From the NCBI GenBank assembly GCA_038212095.1, contig JBBQUW010000002.1, positions 113,296-177,295 of the forward strand: a stretch of 64,000 nucleotides of DNA, given 5' to 3'. Position 1 is the stretch's first letter. The number at the start of each line of letters is the position of its first letter. The stretch is from JAICYJ01 sp038212095 (GTDB lineage: Bacteria > Actinomycetota > Thermoleophilia > Gaiellales > JAICJC01). Under the pieces are notes generated by a model that did no database searches, was not told the DNA's origin, and saw only the letters and a list, made by a program, of their open reading frames with translations. Position numbers and translations under genes: made by a program. Below are positions 33,457 to 42,469 of this stretch, in pieces.

Positions 33457-34311
33457 CTACTCGCCGATCCGCTCCGGGCGCGTATAGACGTTGAAGCGGT
33501 CGCCGCGCAGGAAGCCGACCAGGGTGAGACCAAAGCGACGTGCCGCGTCGACCGCAAGGCTGGAGGGCGCCGAAACCGCGCACACGATCGGGATGCCCGC
33601 GGTCGCTGCCTTCTGAACGATCTCGAAGCTGGCACGCCCCGAGACCATCATGATCACGCCCGACAGCGGCAACCGGCCCGCCAGCAGCTGTGAGCCGATC
33701 GCTTTGTCGACCGCGTTGTGGCGGCCGACGTCCTCGCGCGAGACGATCGCACCTCCCGCTGCGTCGAACAGCCCAGCGGCGTGCAGCCCGCCGGTCCGCT
33801 CGAACACGGATTGCGCCTCCCGCAGCCGCTCGGGTAGCGCGGTCAGCACCGCCGGCGTAACCACCGGACCGTCGCCGATCGGCGCAGCCTGGACGTCGAT
33901 CGCATCCAGCGACGCCTTGCCGCACACGCCGCAGCTGGAGGTGGCGTAGAAGTTGCGCTGCGCCTGGAACGCGAGCACGCGGTTGACGGCCACGCTGACC
34001 ACGTTGTAGTGCTGCTCCTCGCGCGGCACCGCGCAGTAGCGCACGCCGCGAACGTCGTCGAGCCCGGTGATCAACCCCTCGGTGGACAGAAATCCGACCG
34101 CCAGCTCAAAGTCGTGCCCGGGCGTGCGCATCGTCACCGCGACGCTGCGCTGCTCGACCCCGGGCTCCTCGAGCCTGATCTCCATCGGCTCCTCGGTGGC
34201 AAGCCGATCGTCGCGCCGCCCGCGGCCGGCGCCGTCGACGGTCAGCACCCGCACCCGCGCCGAGCTGGCCGGACGGGCGACGGTCAGGTTCTCGGCCGCG
34301 TCATCCACCAT
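33457..34311 (-). CDS. fdhD: Formate dehydrogenase sulfurtransferase FdhD
   Basis: 284 residues. FdhD passes sulfur from a cysteine desulfurase to the molybdenum/tungsten cofactor of formate dehydrogenase. Diagnostic SSCGVCGK with the two functional cysteines, TRTPGHD-like MRTPGHDFELAVGFLSTEG, SREDVGRHNAVDKAIG and SGRASFEIVQKAA. Starts inside the previous gene (11-base overlap). Last gene of the fdh operon. Confidence 0.95.
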   Translation of the reverse strand: MVDDAAENLTVARPASSARVRVLTVDGAGRGRRDDRLATEEPMEIRLEEPGVEQRSVAVTMRTPGHDFELAVGFLSTEGLITGLDDVRGVRYCAVPREEQHYNVVSVAVNRVLAFQAQRNFYATSSCGVCGKASLDAIDVQAAPIGDGPVVTPAVLTALPERLREAQSVFERTGGLHAAGLFDAAGGAIVSREDVGRHNAVDKAIGSQLLAGRLPLSGVIMMVSGRASFEIVQKAATAGIPIVCAVSAPSSLAVDAARRFGLTLVGFLRGDRFNVYTRPERIGE

Positions 34312-34555
34312 CGTCCGCTCCCAGCTCCGCCGCGAGCGCCCGGATCCGCGCCAGCCTGGCGGTCGGATCGGTCTCGCCGGCCAGCATCTGGCCGGCCAAG
34401 TAGCAGGTCAACGGTGCCGCCCGGCGGTCGCCGCGGGCATCCGCCGCCACCTTCGCCAGCGCCAACAGCGCATCGGCCTCGCCGGGGGCCAGCGGGTGGG
34501 CGCCAGTGCTCTCGACCGCCCTCCCGGTCACCGCCTCGTACGGCTCGGCCGCCAT
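34301..34555 (-). CDS. Small helical protein of the fdh operon (DUF6457-like)
   Basis: 84 residues, predicted all-helical, with ALLALAKVAADARGDRRAAP and CYLAGQML. Small proteins of this kind lie between fdhA and fdhD in actinobacterial clusters; I assign the DUF6457 name from memory. The start overlaps the end of the ferredoxin-domain gene (TGATG), so it is translated with it. Probably an accessory or maturation factor (inference). Confidence 0.65.
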   Translation of the reverse strand: MAAEPYEAVTGRAVESTGAHPLAPGEADALLALAKVAADARGDRRAAPLTCYLAGQMLAGETDPTARLARIRALAAELGADDGG

Positions 34556-35499
34556 CAGCCCGGCTCGTCTGCCTCGCGGTTCTGGACGTACTGGTAGCCG
34601 AACCGCCCCTTCACGCAGAGGTTGCCGCTGGTGACGCTGTGGTCGAGCGGCGACGTGACCTTGACGATCTCATTGTCCTGCACGTGCAGCTCCAGGCTGC
34701 AGCCGACGCCGCAGTACGAACAGATCGTCTCGGTCACGGTCTGGGAGGACTCGTCCCAGCGGCCCTCCTGCCGCAGGTCGTACTCGCTCTTGAACATCAA
34801 CGCCCCGGTGGGACAGACGGCGATGCAGTTGCCACAGTAGACGCAGGCCGAGTCGGGCAGCGGCGCGGCGAACTCCGTGGCGATGCGAGCATCGAAGCCG
34901 CGCCCGGCGACCGCGATCGCGAACGTGTTCTGCCAGTCGCTGCCACAGCCCTCGACGCACTTGTAGCAGAGGATGCACTTGGAGTAGTCGCGCACGTAGC
35001 TCTCGTTGTCCAGCTTGACAGGCTGGGCGACGGTGGCGGCGGTCTGGCCGTCGCCGGCGTGGTGGTGACCGGCCTGGGCGCTGTCTCGCTGGCCGCTCTC
35101 GGCCGGCGCAGCCGGCGGGCCGTAGCGCTCCGGCCGCGCCCCGTACTCGCCGATCCAGCGGTCGACGTCGGGCGTGGTCGAGAGGTCGACGCTGGACGCG
35201 AGGAACTCGAGCACCATCTTGCGGCTGTGGGCGACGCGATCCGACCCCGTGCGCACGACCATGCCCTGCTCGGCCTTGCGAGCGCACGAGGGCACCAGCA
35301 CCCGCGAGCCCTCGACCTCGACCATGCAGACGCGGCACGCGTTGACCGGGGTCAATGTCTCGCCAAAGCAGAGCGTCGGAATCTCGATGCCACGCGCACG
35401 GCAGGCCTCGAGCAGCGTGGCTCCCTCGCGGATGCGCACCGGCTCGCCGTCGATCTCGAGCTCGACGGTACGGCTGATGGTGACCGGGACGGCGCTCAT
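34555..35499 (-). CDS. Formate dehydrogenase iron-sulfur subunit (detached N-terminal part of FdhA)
   Basis: 314 residues. Domain order: plant-type [2Fe-2S] (LCFGETLTPVNACRVCMVEV, about 40-75), no His/Cys cluster domain, two [4Fe-4S] clusters (CILCYKCVEGC, CVYCGNCIAVCPTGAL), and at the C terminus the molybdopterin-proximal [4Fe-4S] domain CSYCGVGCSLELHV ending CVKGRFGYQYV. In normal FdhA/FdhF this last domain is fused to the catalytic domain; here the protein stops. The Lys of CVKG equals E. coli FdhF Lys44, which relays electrons from the cofactor. Its partner is encoded at 37355-39271. Overlaps both neighbouring genes. Confidence 0.9.
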   Translation of the reverse strand: MSAVPVTISRTVELEIDGEPVRIREGATLLEACRARGIEIPTLCFGETLTPVNACRVCMVEVEGSRVLVPSCARKAEQGMVVRTGSDRVAHSRKMVLEFLASSVDLSTTPDVDRWIGEYGARPERYGPPAAPAESGQRDSAQAGHHHAGDGQTAATVAQPVKLDNESYVRDYSKCILCYKCVEGCGSDWQNTFAIAVAGRGFDARIATEFAAPLPDSACVYCGNCIAVCPTGALMFKSEYDLRQEGRWDESSQTVTETICSYCGVGCSLELHVQDNEIVKVTSPLDHSVTSGNLCVKGRFGYQYVQNREADEPG

Positions 35500-37355
35500 G
35501 CGGCTCCTTGGGCGGGTTCGAAGACGTGCAGCTCGCGGATGGCCGACTCGATCGCGTTGGCGGCGGTCTGGCCAAGGCCGCAGATGGAAGCATCGCGCAT
35601 CGCCTGCGCGATCTCGCCGATCAGCGCCAGCTCCTGCTCGACGCCGCCACGCGGCCGCTGCGCCGCGAGCCGCAGCAGCGCCTCCTGCTGACGGACGGTG
35701 CCGACCCGGCACGGCACGCACTGGCCGCAGGACTCGTCGCGGAAGAAGGCGGCGATCCGCAGCAGCACGGGTACGAGATCGGCGTGCTCGTCGAACACCA
35801 TCACCACGCCTGAGCCCAACGTGGCGCCGGCTGCACGGGTGGCCTCGAACGAGAGCTCGAGGTCGAGGCTGCCGGGCCCGACGAAACCGCCCGCTGCGCC
35901 GCCCAGCAACACCGCTTTCAGCGCGGCGCCGTCGGCCACCCCACCGGCCATCTCCAGCACCGAGCCCAGGGTGACGCCGAACGGCACCTCGTACAGACCG
36001 GGTCGCTCGACGCTGCCCGAAAGGCACAGGAGCCGGGTTCCCGTCGACTGCTCGGTGCCCACGCGCGCGAAGGCCGCGCCCCCCTCCAGCACGATGTCGA
36101 GCACGTTGATCAGGCTCTCGACGTTGTTGACCACGGTCGGCCGCGCGAACAGCCCGACGTCGACAGGGAAGGGCGGCTTGTTGCGCGGCTCGCCGCGGAA
36201 ACCCTCGATCGAGTTGAACAGCGCCGTCTCCTCCCCGCAGATGTACGCGCCGGCGCCCTTGCGCAGCTCGATATCGAACCGCACGCCGGCGCCCATCACG
36301 TCGTCTCCCAGCAGGCCACGCCGGCGGGCCTCCTCGACGGCGTGCGTGAGCCGCCGCCACGCCAGCGGATACTCGCCCCGCAGGTACACGTATGCCTGCT
36401 CGCAGCCGGTCGCGAGGCCGGCGATCGTCATCGCCTCGACCAGCGCAAAGGGATCGTTCTCGATCACGACACGGTCCTTGAAGGTGCCCGGTTCGGACTC
36501 ATCGGCGTTGCAGACCAGGAAGTGCGGCCGCACCGGGTTGCGCGCAACCGCCTCCCACTTTCGGCCCGTCGGGAAGGCGGCGCCACCGCGGCCGAGCAGC
36601 TTCGACTCGGTCATCTCGCGGATCACTCCGGTCGGGCCCAGCTCCAGCGCTCGCCTCAGAGCCGCGTAGCCGCCCAGGCTGCGGTAGCTGTCCAGGCTGG
36701 CGGGGTCGACGTGACCGACTCGCCGCAACAGACGCAGCCCCTCGCCGCCGTCCTGCGCCTGGGGCACAGCGATCACCGGCTCGACCGGCTCCTGGCCGGC
36801 AAGCGCGGACGTGATCGCGCCCACGGAGGCCGGAGCCAGCGGGTGGTCGCCGGCATCCTTTCCGGATCGCGTCACCAACGCGACGGGCGCGTGCTCGCAC
36901 AGACCCAGACAGGGGCTTTCCAGCCACATCGGTCCGTCCTTGGCCGCGGTGCCGGACGGCCCCAACGTGCGCTCCAACTCGGACGTGAGCTCGCGTCCGC
37001 CGTTGAACATGCAGGCGATGTCGGTGCAGACATGCGCCACCACCGGCGGGCGCGGCTCGAGCGCGAACAGCGCGTAGAAGCTGGCGACGCCGTAGGCCTC
37101 GGCCGGCGGGATCGTCAGCCGCAGGCAGATATAGCCCATCGCCTCGGGGCTGATCCAGCCGATTGCCGACTGCACCTCGTGCAGGGCCGGCAGCAGCAGG
37201 TGACGGCGGTCGCGCGCATCGTGGCCGCCGGTCGCAGCGTGGCCGTCCGACCCGCGCTGGCCGCCCACCCAGGCCGAGTCCGGCGGACCGAGCAGCCCGT
37301 CGACCGCCGCCCGTTCGGCCGCGGCCGGCTCACCGCTCGTCAGCCGCAGGTCCAT
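35496..37355 (-). CDS. NAD-linked formate dehydrogenase beta subunit, NuoE-NuoF fusion
   Basis: 619 residues. Residues about 1-170 are NuoE-like with the [2Fe-2S] ligands Cys110, Cys115, Cys149 and Cys153. The rest is NuoF-like: NADH/FMN site GRGGAAFPTGRKW, CNADESEPGTFKDR, GAGAYICGEETALFNSIEG, and the [4Fe-4S] motif ESCGQCVPCRVGT. It moves electrons between FMN/NAD(H) and the iron-sulfur chain, so the complex is soluble and NAD-dependent. One-base overlap with the catalytic gene and a 4-base ATGA with the next gene. Confidence 0.93.
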   Translation of the reverse strand: MDLRLTSGEPAAAERAAVDGLLGPPDSAWVGGQRGSDGHAATGGHDARDRRHLLLPALHEVQSAIGWISPEAMGYICLRLTIPPAEAYGVASFYALFALEPRPPVVAHVCTDIACMFNGGRELTSELERTLGPSGTAAKDGPMWLESPCLGLCEHAPVALVTRSGKDAGDHPLAPASVGAITSALAGQEPVEPVIAVPQAQDGGEGLRLLRRVGHVDPASLDSYRSLGGYAALRRALELGPTGVIREMTESKLLGRGGAAFPTGRKWEAVARNPVRPHFLVCNADESEPGTFKDRVVIENDPFALVEAMTIAGLATGCEQAYVYLRGEYPLAWRRLTHAVEEARRRGLLGDDVMGAGVRFDIELRKGAGAYICGEETALFNSIEGFRGEPRNKPPFPVDVGLFARPTVVNNVESLINVLDIVLEGGAAFARVGTEQSTGTRLLCLSGSVERPGLYEVPFGVTLGSVLEMAGGVADGAALKAVLLGGAAGGFVGPGSLDLELSFEATRAAGATLGSGVVMVFDEHADLVPVLLRIAAFFRDESCGQCVPCRVGTVRQQEALLRLAAQRPRGGVEQELALIGEIAQAMRDASICGLGQTAANAIESAIRELHVFEPAQGAA

Positions 37356-39271
37356 CAGGCGGTGACCGCCGCGGCGGCGGGCAGCTTGTCGACTCTGATC
37401 GCGCTGGCCTTGAACTCGGCCGTACCCGACATGGGATCGGTTGCGTCGATGGTGAGGACGTTCGTCTCGACCTGATCGGGGAAGTGCAGCGTCATGAAGG
37501 CCAGGCCCGGTCGCAGGGTGGCATCGACCCGCACCGGCGCCGTCACCGAGCCGCGCCGCGAGCTGATCTGCACCCGCTCCCCCTCCGCGACGCCCAGCGC
37601 CGAGCAGTCCTCGGGCGAGAGGTCGAGCGACTCGCGGCGGCGAAGCGGCGAGCTGTATCCGCCGCTCTGCACGCCGGTGTTGTAGGAGTCCAGGCGCCTG
37701 CCGGTGGTGAGACGGATCGGGAACTCGTCGCTCAGCTCGTCCACCGGCGGCTCGTGCAGCACGACGTTGAACGGCGCCCGTGGCCCGGATACCGGCTCGT
37801 CCCACAGCCGGGCGTGCAGGAACTGCGCGCCGGGATCGTGTTCGTCGGCACACGGCCACTGGATCCCGCCCAACTGCTCGAGCCGGTCGTAGGACATGCC
37901 GGCGTGCATCGGCGACAGCGATCGCAGCTCGTCCCACACGTCCTCGGACGATCCATAGTGCCACCGCTGCCCGAGCCGGGCGGCCAGCTCGCACACGATC
38001 GTGATGTCGTCACGAGCCTGCCCGGGCGGGTCAAGCGCCTTCCGCACCCGCTGCACCCGCCGCTCGCTGTTGGTGACGGTGCCCTCCGATTCACACCAGC
38101 TGGCCGACGCGGGCAGCACCACGTCCGCCAGCTCGGCGGTGCGGGTGAGAAAGATGTCCTGCACGACCATGTGATCGAGCCCCTCGAGCAGCTTCAGGGT
38201 GTGCTTGGCATCTGCCTCGGACTGTGCCGGGTTCTCGCCGACGACGTAGAGCGTGCGCAGCTCGCCGCGCTCCATCGCCTCGAACATCTGGGTCAGGTGC
38301 CAGCCGGACGTCGGCTGGATCGTGACCCCCCAGGCGTGCTCAAAGCGGGCTCGCGCATCGTGGTTGGCCTCCAGATCCTGGAAACCGGGCAGGTGCTTGG
38401 GGATGGCGCCCATGTCACCGCCGCCCTGCACGTTGTTCTGACCGCGCAGCGGGTTGAGGCCCGAACCGTACCGTCCCACGTGTCCGGTCAGCAGTGCCAG
38501 GTTGATCAGCGAGAACACGTTGTCCACCGCGTTGTGGTGCTCGGTGATGCCCAGCGTCCAGCAGATCATGGCGCGGTCGGCGCGCGCGTAGGCATGGGCC
38601 GCCTCGCGAATCGACTCAGCGGGCACGCCGGTCTCGCGCGCGCCCCGCTCCAGCGTCCACTCCTCGACGCTCGCGGCATAGGCCTCGAATCCATCCGTGG
38701 CACGCTCGATGAACTCACGGTTGTGCAGGCCCGCGTGGATGATCTCGCGCGCCATCGCGTTTGAGAGCGCGATGTCGGTGCCGACGTCGATGCCAAACCA
38801 GCCGTCGGCCCACTGCGCCGAGCCTGTTCGGCGGGGATCGACCACGTACAGGCGCGCTCCGTTGTTCACGGCCTTGAGCACATGGTGGAAGAAGATGGGA
38901 TGGGTTTCACGGGCGTTCGAGCCCCACAGGAAGATGAGATCGGTCTCCCTCACCTCCTGGTAGGAACTCGTCCCGCCCCCGGCCCCGAACACCGTCGCCA
39001 GACCGACGACGCTTGGCGCGTGTCAAGTCCGGTTACAGCTGTCGACGTTGTTGGTGCCGATCGCGGCGCGGGCGAACTTCTGCGTGAGAAAGTTCACCTC
39101 GTTCGTCGCCTTCGAGCAGCTGAACAGCCCGAATGAGTTCGGGCCGCCGGCCGCCACCGCGGATCGAAACCCTTCTGCGGCACGGTCCAGTGCCTCGTCC
39201 CACGTGGCCGGCCGAAGCGCGCCATGCTCGCGGACGAGCGGCGTGGTCAACCGGGTCAGATGCTTGCGCAT
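37355..39271 (-). CDS. Formate dehydrogenase catalytic subunit, probable selenoprotein (in-frame TGA)
   Basis: 638 residues if TGA at 39023-39025 is read as selenocysteine (residue 83). The flanks NNVDSCNRT-U-HAPSVVGLATVF align with E. coli FdhF NNVDCCARV-U-HGPSVAGL; His84 and Arg276 (PLRGQNNVQG) match the catalytic His141 and Arg333. Sec would ligate Mo/W and take part in formate oxidation. A SECIS-like hairpin follows the TGA. The ATG at 39271 begins MRKHLTRLTTPLVREHG, so the usual N-terminal [4Fe-4S] domain is missing and supplied by the gene at 34555-35499. Conventional gene calling would split it into two fragments. First gene of the operon. Confidence 0.88.
38993..39011 (-). promoter_or_regulatory. 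SECIS-like hairpin for selenocysteine insertion
   Basis: On the mRNA, CGUCGUC pairs with GGCGACG (one U-G pair) around the loop GGUCU. The loop begins 18 nt after the UGA. The E. coli fdhF SECIS has the same GGUCU loop sequence, also 18 nt after its UGA; this is the SelB-binding element. Confidence 0.8.
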
Positions 39272-39521
39272 GCCTCCATCACCCCCTCCCATCAGCTCGC
39301 AGGGACACGCCGTCCCGAAAACGTCCTCGGGCCTCGACATCATCGCCGATGCAGACGAGCACGTAAAGTGAACTTGCCACCACAGTGATAACCCTGAAAC
39401 TGGAACTCGACACCCCCGGGCCCGCGATAACGGCCACCGTGGGGCGAGGAGGTTTACCACCGCGCCAGAGCGGGTAGCCCACTGCGCGAGAGCGACCGAC
39501 ATCGAGCGCAAGGGGTGAGCT

Positions 39522-39875
39522 GTGGAGCGAAGCTACAAAACGGCCGTGATCACGCGCCGCCCAATGGCGACGGAGCAGCCCGGCGATCCGACGCCACAGC
39601 CACCCCGCCCGCCGTCGCAGCCGGACGAGGTGCCCCAGCCGCCGTCGCAGCCCGACGAGATGCCGCAGCTTCCCGACCAGCCGCACCCTCCCGGCAACCC
39701 GCCCACGATGCGCGCCGACGGCGAGCGTGAGCCTGGTGACAAGGCCGCCGCTCCCGAAAGCGACGAGCGCTCGCATGGCGAGCAGTATCCGGGGCCGGCC
39801 GAAGAGACGCCGACCGGCGATCAGTACGACGTCGACCCCGCGCGGCCCGAAGAGCCGCCCTCACCCAAGCGCTGA
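39522..39875 (+). CDS. Low-complexity Pro/Gln/Glu-rich small protein
   Basis: 117 residues from GTG 39522 (or 103 from ATG 39564). The tandem repeats PPSQPDEVPQ and PPSQPDEMPQ are followed by an acidic, charged tail (PAEETPTGDQYDVDP). Predicted disordered; no signal peptide. It could be a real stress-type disordered protein, or a chance ORF. Ends four bases before the convergent methyltransferase. Confidence 0.45.
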   Translation: MERSYKTAVITRRPMATEQPGDPTPQPPRPPSQPDEVPQPPSQPDEMPQLPDQPHPPGNPPTMRADGEREPGDKAAAPESDERSHGEQYPGPAEETPTGDQYDVDPARPEEPPSPKR

Positions 39876-39879
39876 CCGC

Positions 39880-40584
39880 TCAGCGCGGACGGATCGCGGT
39901 GTAGAGGCCGCGCCCGATCAGACCGGTCGACTCGTGCCGAGCTTCCAATCCCGCTGCGGCGAAGGCGGCCAGCTGCTCGTCGACGGTGAACAGCCCAAGG
40001 GCGTGTCGTTCCACGAAGTGCTCCACGCCCGCCTCGCGCGTCGCCACCAGGTGCTCCATCTCCATCACGGCCAGCCGGCCCTCTGTGGTGCTCACCGCGA
40101 GGCGCGCGATCTTGATGTCCGGCTGATCGACGAACAGCGAGCTGAGGTGGCCGTCCTGCCACACCTGGGGCTCCAGCCATGGCTCGACGATCAGTACGCC
40201 ACCGGGCTCGAGGTGGCGCGCCATCGCCGCGATGGCCGCGTCCAGCCGCTCAACGGTGCCGGCGTATCCGATCGCACTGAACAGGCAGGTCACCGCGTCG
40301 AATCGCCGGCCCAGGTCGAACGAGGTCATGTCGGCCTGGTGGAGCGGCACGCCCGCCACTCGCTCGGCCGCCACCGCGAGCTGCTCTGACGAGAGATCGA
40401 CGCCCTCGCACCGGTAGCGATCCGACAGGGCACGAAGGTGACCACCCGTGCCGCAGGCGACGTCCAGCAGCGTGTTTGCGCCCGGTCGGGCGGCCTGTAT
40501 CCGGCGATCGATCTCATCCGCCTCGGCGGCGTACTCCTTGGATCCGTAGATCGCGTCATAGAAGAGAGCCGATCGTGCGTACAT
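39880..40584 (-). CDS. SAM-dependent methyltransferase
   Basis: 234 residues from ATG 40584. Motif I LLDVACGTGGHL, CEGVDLSSEQLAVA, DAVTCLFSAIGYAGT and HLEPGGVLIVEPWLEP. It resembles small N-methyltransferases of the TylM1/DesVI kind (MYARSALFYDAIYGSKEYA start). Substrate unknown. Divergent from the SpoIIE phosphatase. Confidence 0.85.
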   Translation of the reverse strand: MYARSALFYDAIYGSKEYAAEADEIDRRIQAARPGANTLLDVACGTGGHLRALSDRYRCEGVDLSSEQLAVAAERVAGVPLHQADMTSFDLGRRFDAVTCLFSAIGYAGTVERLDAAIAAMARHLEPGGVLIVEPWLEPQVWQDGHLSSLFVDQPDIKIARLAVSTTEGRLAVMEMEHLVATREAGVEHFVERHALGLFTVDEQLAAFAAAGLEARHESTGLIGRGLYTAIRPR

Positions 40585-40667
40585 GACGGGCAGCATACGG
40601 CGCCCCGCGATCACGCGTCCGAGCGACGAGACCTCATTTGGGGCAGGCCGGTAAGGTAGGCGGCGCA

Positions 40668-42464
40668 ATGGCGACGCGGAAGGATTCAGCGGCAGGAATC
40701 GAGTGGCTGCGCGAGCGGCTGGCCCATCTGCAGACGCTCTCGGCGTCGCTCGCCGCCGCGCGCACCGAACAGGAGGCGATCGACGCCACGCTCAACCGTG
40801 GCCTGCACGTCTTTGAGGCGGACCAGGCCGTGATCGTGACCCTCGACGACGCCACCGGCCGTTTCCGGATTGCCGCCATGCGCGGATACCCGGGAGAGGT
40901 CGGCTCGCGGTGGGCGACCTTCCCCGACTCGGACGACTACCCGCTGGCCCAGGCAGTCCGCCAGCAGGACGCGATAATCGTGCACGGACCGGACGAGCTG
41001 ATCAGGCGCTACCCCAAGCTGGCCGGCACGGAGCGTTCCGCGGTGCTGGTCTGCCTGCCGATGGGCGACTTCGGCGGCATCTCGCTGGGATACGACCGAG
41101 ACGTCAGCCTCGATCAGGCTGAGATCGAGTTCATGACCGCCGTTGCCCGCCAGTGCGGCGAGGCGATCCGGCGCACCGCGCTGGACGGCGAGCGCCGCCG
41201 CCGCGCGCAGCGGCTGGCGCTGCTGGCCGAGGCCGGCGCCGCCTTCGCGCGCACGCTCGACTACCGCACGACGCTGGCCGAGGTCGCCAAGCTGGCCGTG
41301 CCCCGGCTGGCCGACTGCTGCATCGTCGACGTCGTGGAGGCAACGGGCCTGCACCAGCTGGCCGCGGTGCACGTCGAGCCCGAGAAGTTGACGGCTGTGG
41401 CCGAGCTGGAGAGGCGGTACCCGTCCGACCCCGATGAGCCGCGCAGCGCGGTCGGGGAGGTGCTTCGCAGCGGCCGAGCAACCCTTGTGGCAGAGGTGGA
41501 CGAGCAGTTCCTCGGCCCACTGAGCCGGGATGAGGCGCACCGTGAGGGGGTGATGCGGCTGGGCATGCGGTCGCTGATCATCGCGCCCCTGACCGCCCGC
41601 GGACGCACGCTGGGAGCGATCACGCTGATCATCGACAGCTCCGATCGCCGCTACGACGACCAGGATCTGGCCACCGCCCGGGGACTGGCCGATCGCGCAG
41701 CGCTGGCGATCGACAATGCTCGCCTGCACCAGGCCCAAATCGAGATCGCGACCACACTGCAACGCAGCCTGCTGCCAACGCATCTGCCCACCATCGCCGG
41801 CGTCGAGCTGGCGACCCGCTACATGGCGGCTGCGGAAGGGGTCGAGGTCGGCGGCGACTTCTACGACGTGTGGCTGCTGGACGGCGGCTTCGGAGTCGCG
41901 ATGGGCGACGTCTCGGGCAAGGGCGCCGGCGCTGCGTCGATGACCGCGCTGGCCCGGCACACCCTGCGGGTGGCGTCGCTGCACGAACCGACGCCCAGCC
42001 GGGTGCTGCGGGTGCTGAATGGTGAGATCCAGCGGCACGGCGCGCCGGGCATGTTCTGCACGGCGATCTGTCTGCACGCGACCGCTGATCCCGGCGGCGG
42101 GCTGCACGTCACGATCGCCCATGCCGGCCACCCGCCGGCACTGGTGCGCCGCCGCGACGGCGTGACCGAGGAGGTGGGGGTCGCCGGAACGCTGCTGGGC
42201 GTGCGCGAGCAGGTGATGATGAACGACACACAGATGAGGCTGGCCGCGGGTGACGCGCTGGTGCTGTATACCGACGGCGTCACCGAGCGCCGCGACGGCA
42301 CGCGCATGTTCGGCGATCAGCGGCTCGCCGAGCTGGTGGCGTCGGTGCCGGACGGCACTGATGCCGACGGGATCGCGCTCGCGATCGAGACGGCGATCGA
42401 CGAGTTCTCGGTTGACCCACCCCAGGACGACGTCGCGATACTCGTGCTGCGCGTGGCCCCCTGA
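40668..42464 (+). CDS. GAF-domain PP2C/SpoIIE-type serine phosphatase (RsbU-like)
   Basis: 598 residues. First GAF domain about 30-165, second about 185-345 (SLIIAPLTARGRTLGAITLI), then a PP2C/SpoIIE domain from about 375 with VGGDFYDVW, AMGDVSGKGAGAA and DDVAILVLR; metal Asp residues intact. In partner-switching pathways such an enzyme dephosphorylates STAS anti-anti-sigma factors, here plausibly the one at 44486. The GAF domains would bind the input signal. Very clear family match. Confidence 0.92.
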   Translation: MATRKDSAAGIEWLRERLAHLQTLSASLAAARTEQEAIDATLNRGLHVFEADQAVIVTLDDATGRFRIAAMRGYPGEVGSRWATFPDSDDYPLAQAVRQQDAIIVHGPDELIRRYPKLAGTERSAVLVCLPMGDFGGISLGYDRDVSLDQAEIEFMTAVARQCGEAIRRTALDGERRRRAQRLALLAEAGAAFARTLDYRTTLAEVAKLAVPRLADCCIVDVVEATGLHQLAAVHVEPEKLTAVAELERRYPSDPDEPRSAVGEVLRSGRATLVAEVDEQFLGPLSRDEAHREGVMRLGMRSLIIAPLTARGRTLGAITLIIDSSDRRYDDQDLATARGLADRAALAIDNARLHQAQIEIATTLQRSLLPTHLPTIAGVELATRYMAAAEGVEVGGDFYDVWLLDGGFGVAMGDVSGKGAGAASMTALARHTLRVASLHEPTPSRVLRVLNGEIQRHGAPGMFCTAICLHATADPGGGLHVTIAHAGHPPALVRRRDGVTEEVGVAGTLLGVREQVMMNDTQMRLAAGDALVLYTDGVTERRDGTRMFGDQRLAELVASVPDGTDADGIALAIETAIDEFSVDPPQDDVAILVLRVAP

Positions 42465-42469
42465 GTGGC

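Noticed and set aside
34009..35691. 560-codon open frame on the plus strand
   Set aside because: Antisense across fdhD and the iron-sulfur subunit; no domains.
37163..38764. 533-codon open frame on the plus strand
   Set aside because: Antisense to the FDH catalytic and beta subunits; shadow composition.
39023..39025. TGA in fdhA as a simple nonsense mutation
   Set aside because: It falls at the exact Sec/Cys codon of the family, the frame continues without error, and a SECIS-like hairpin with the GGUCU loop follows at E. coli spacing.
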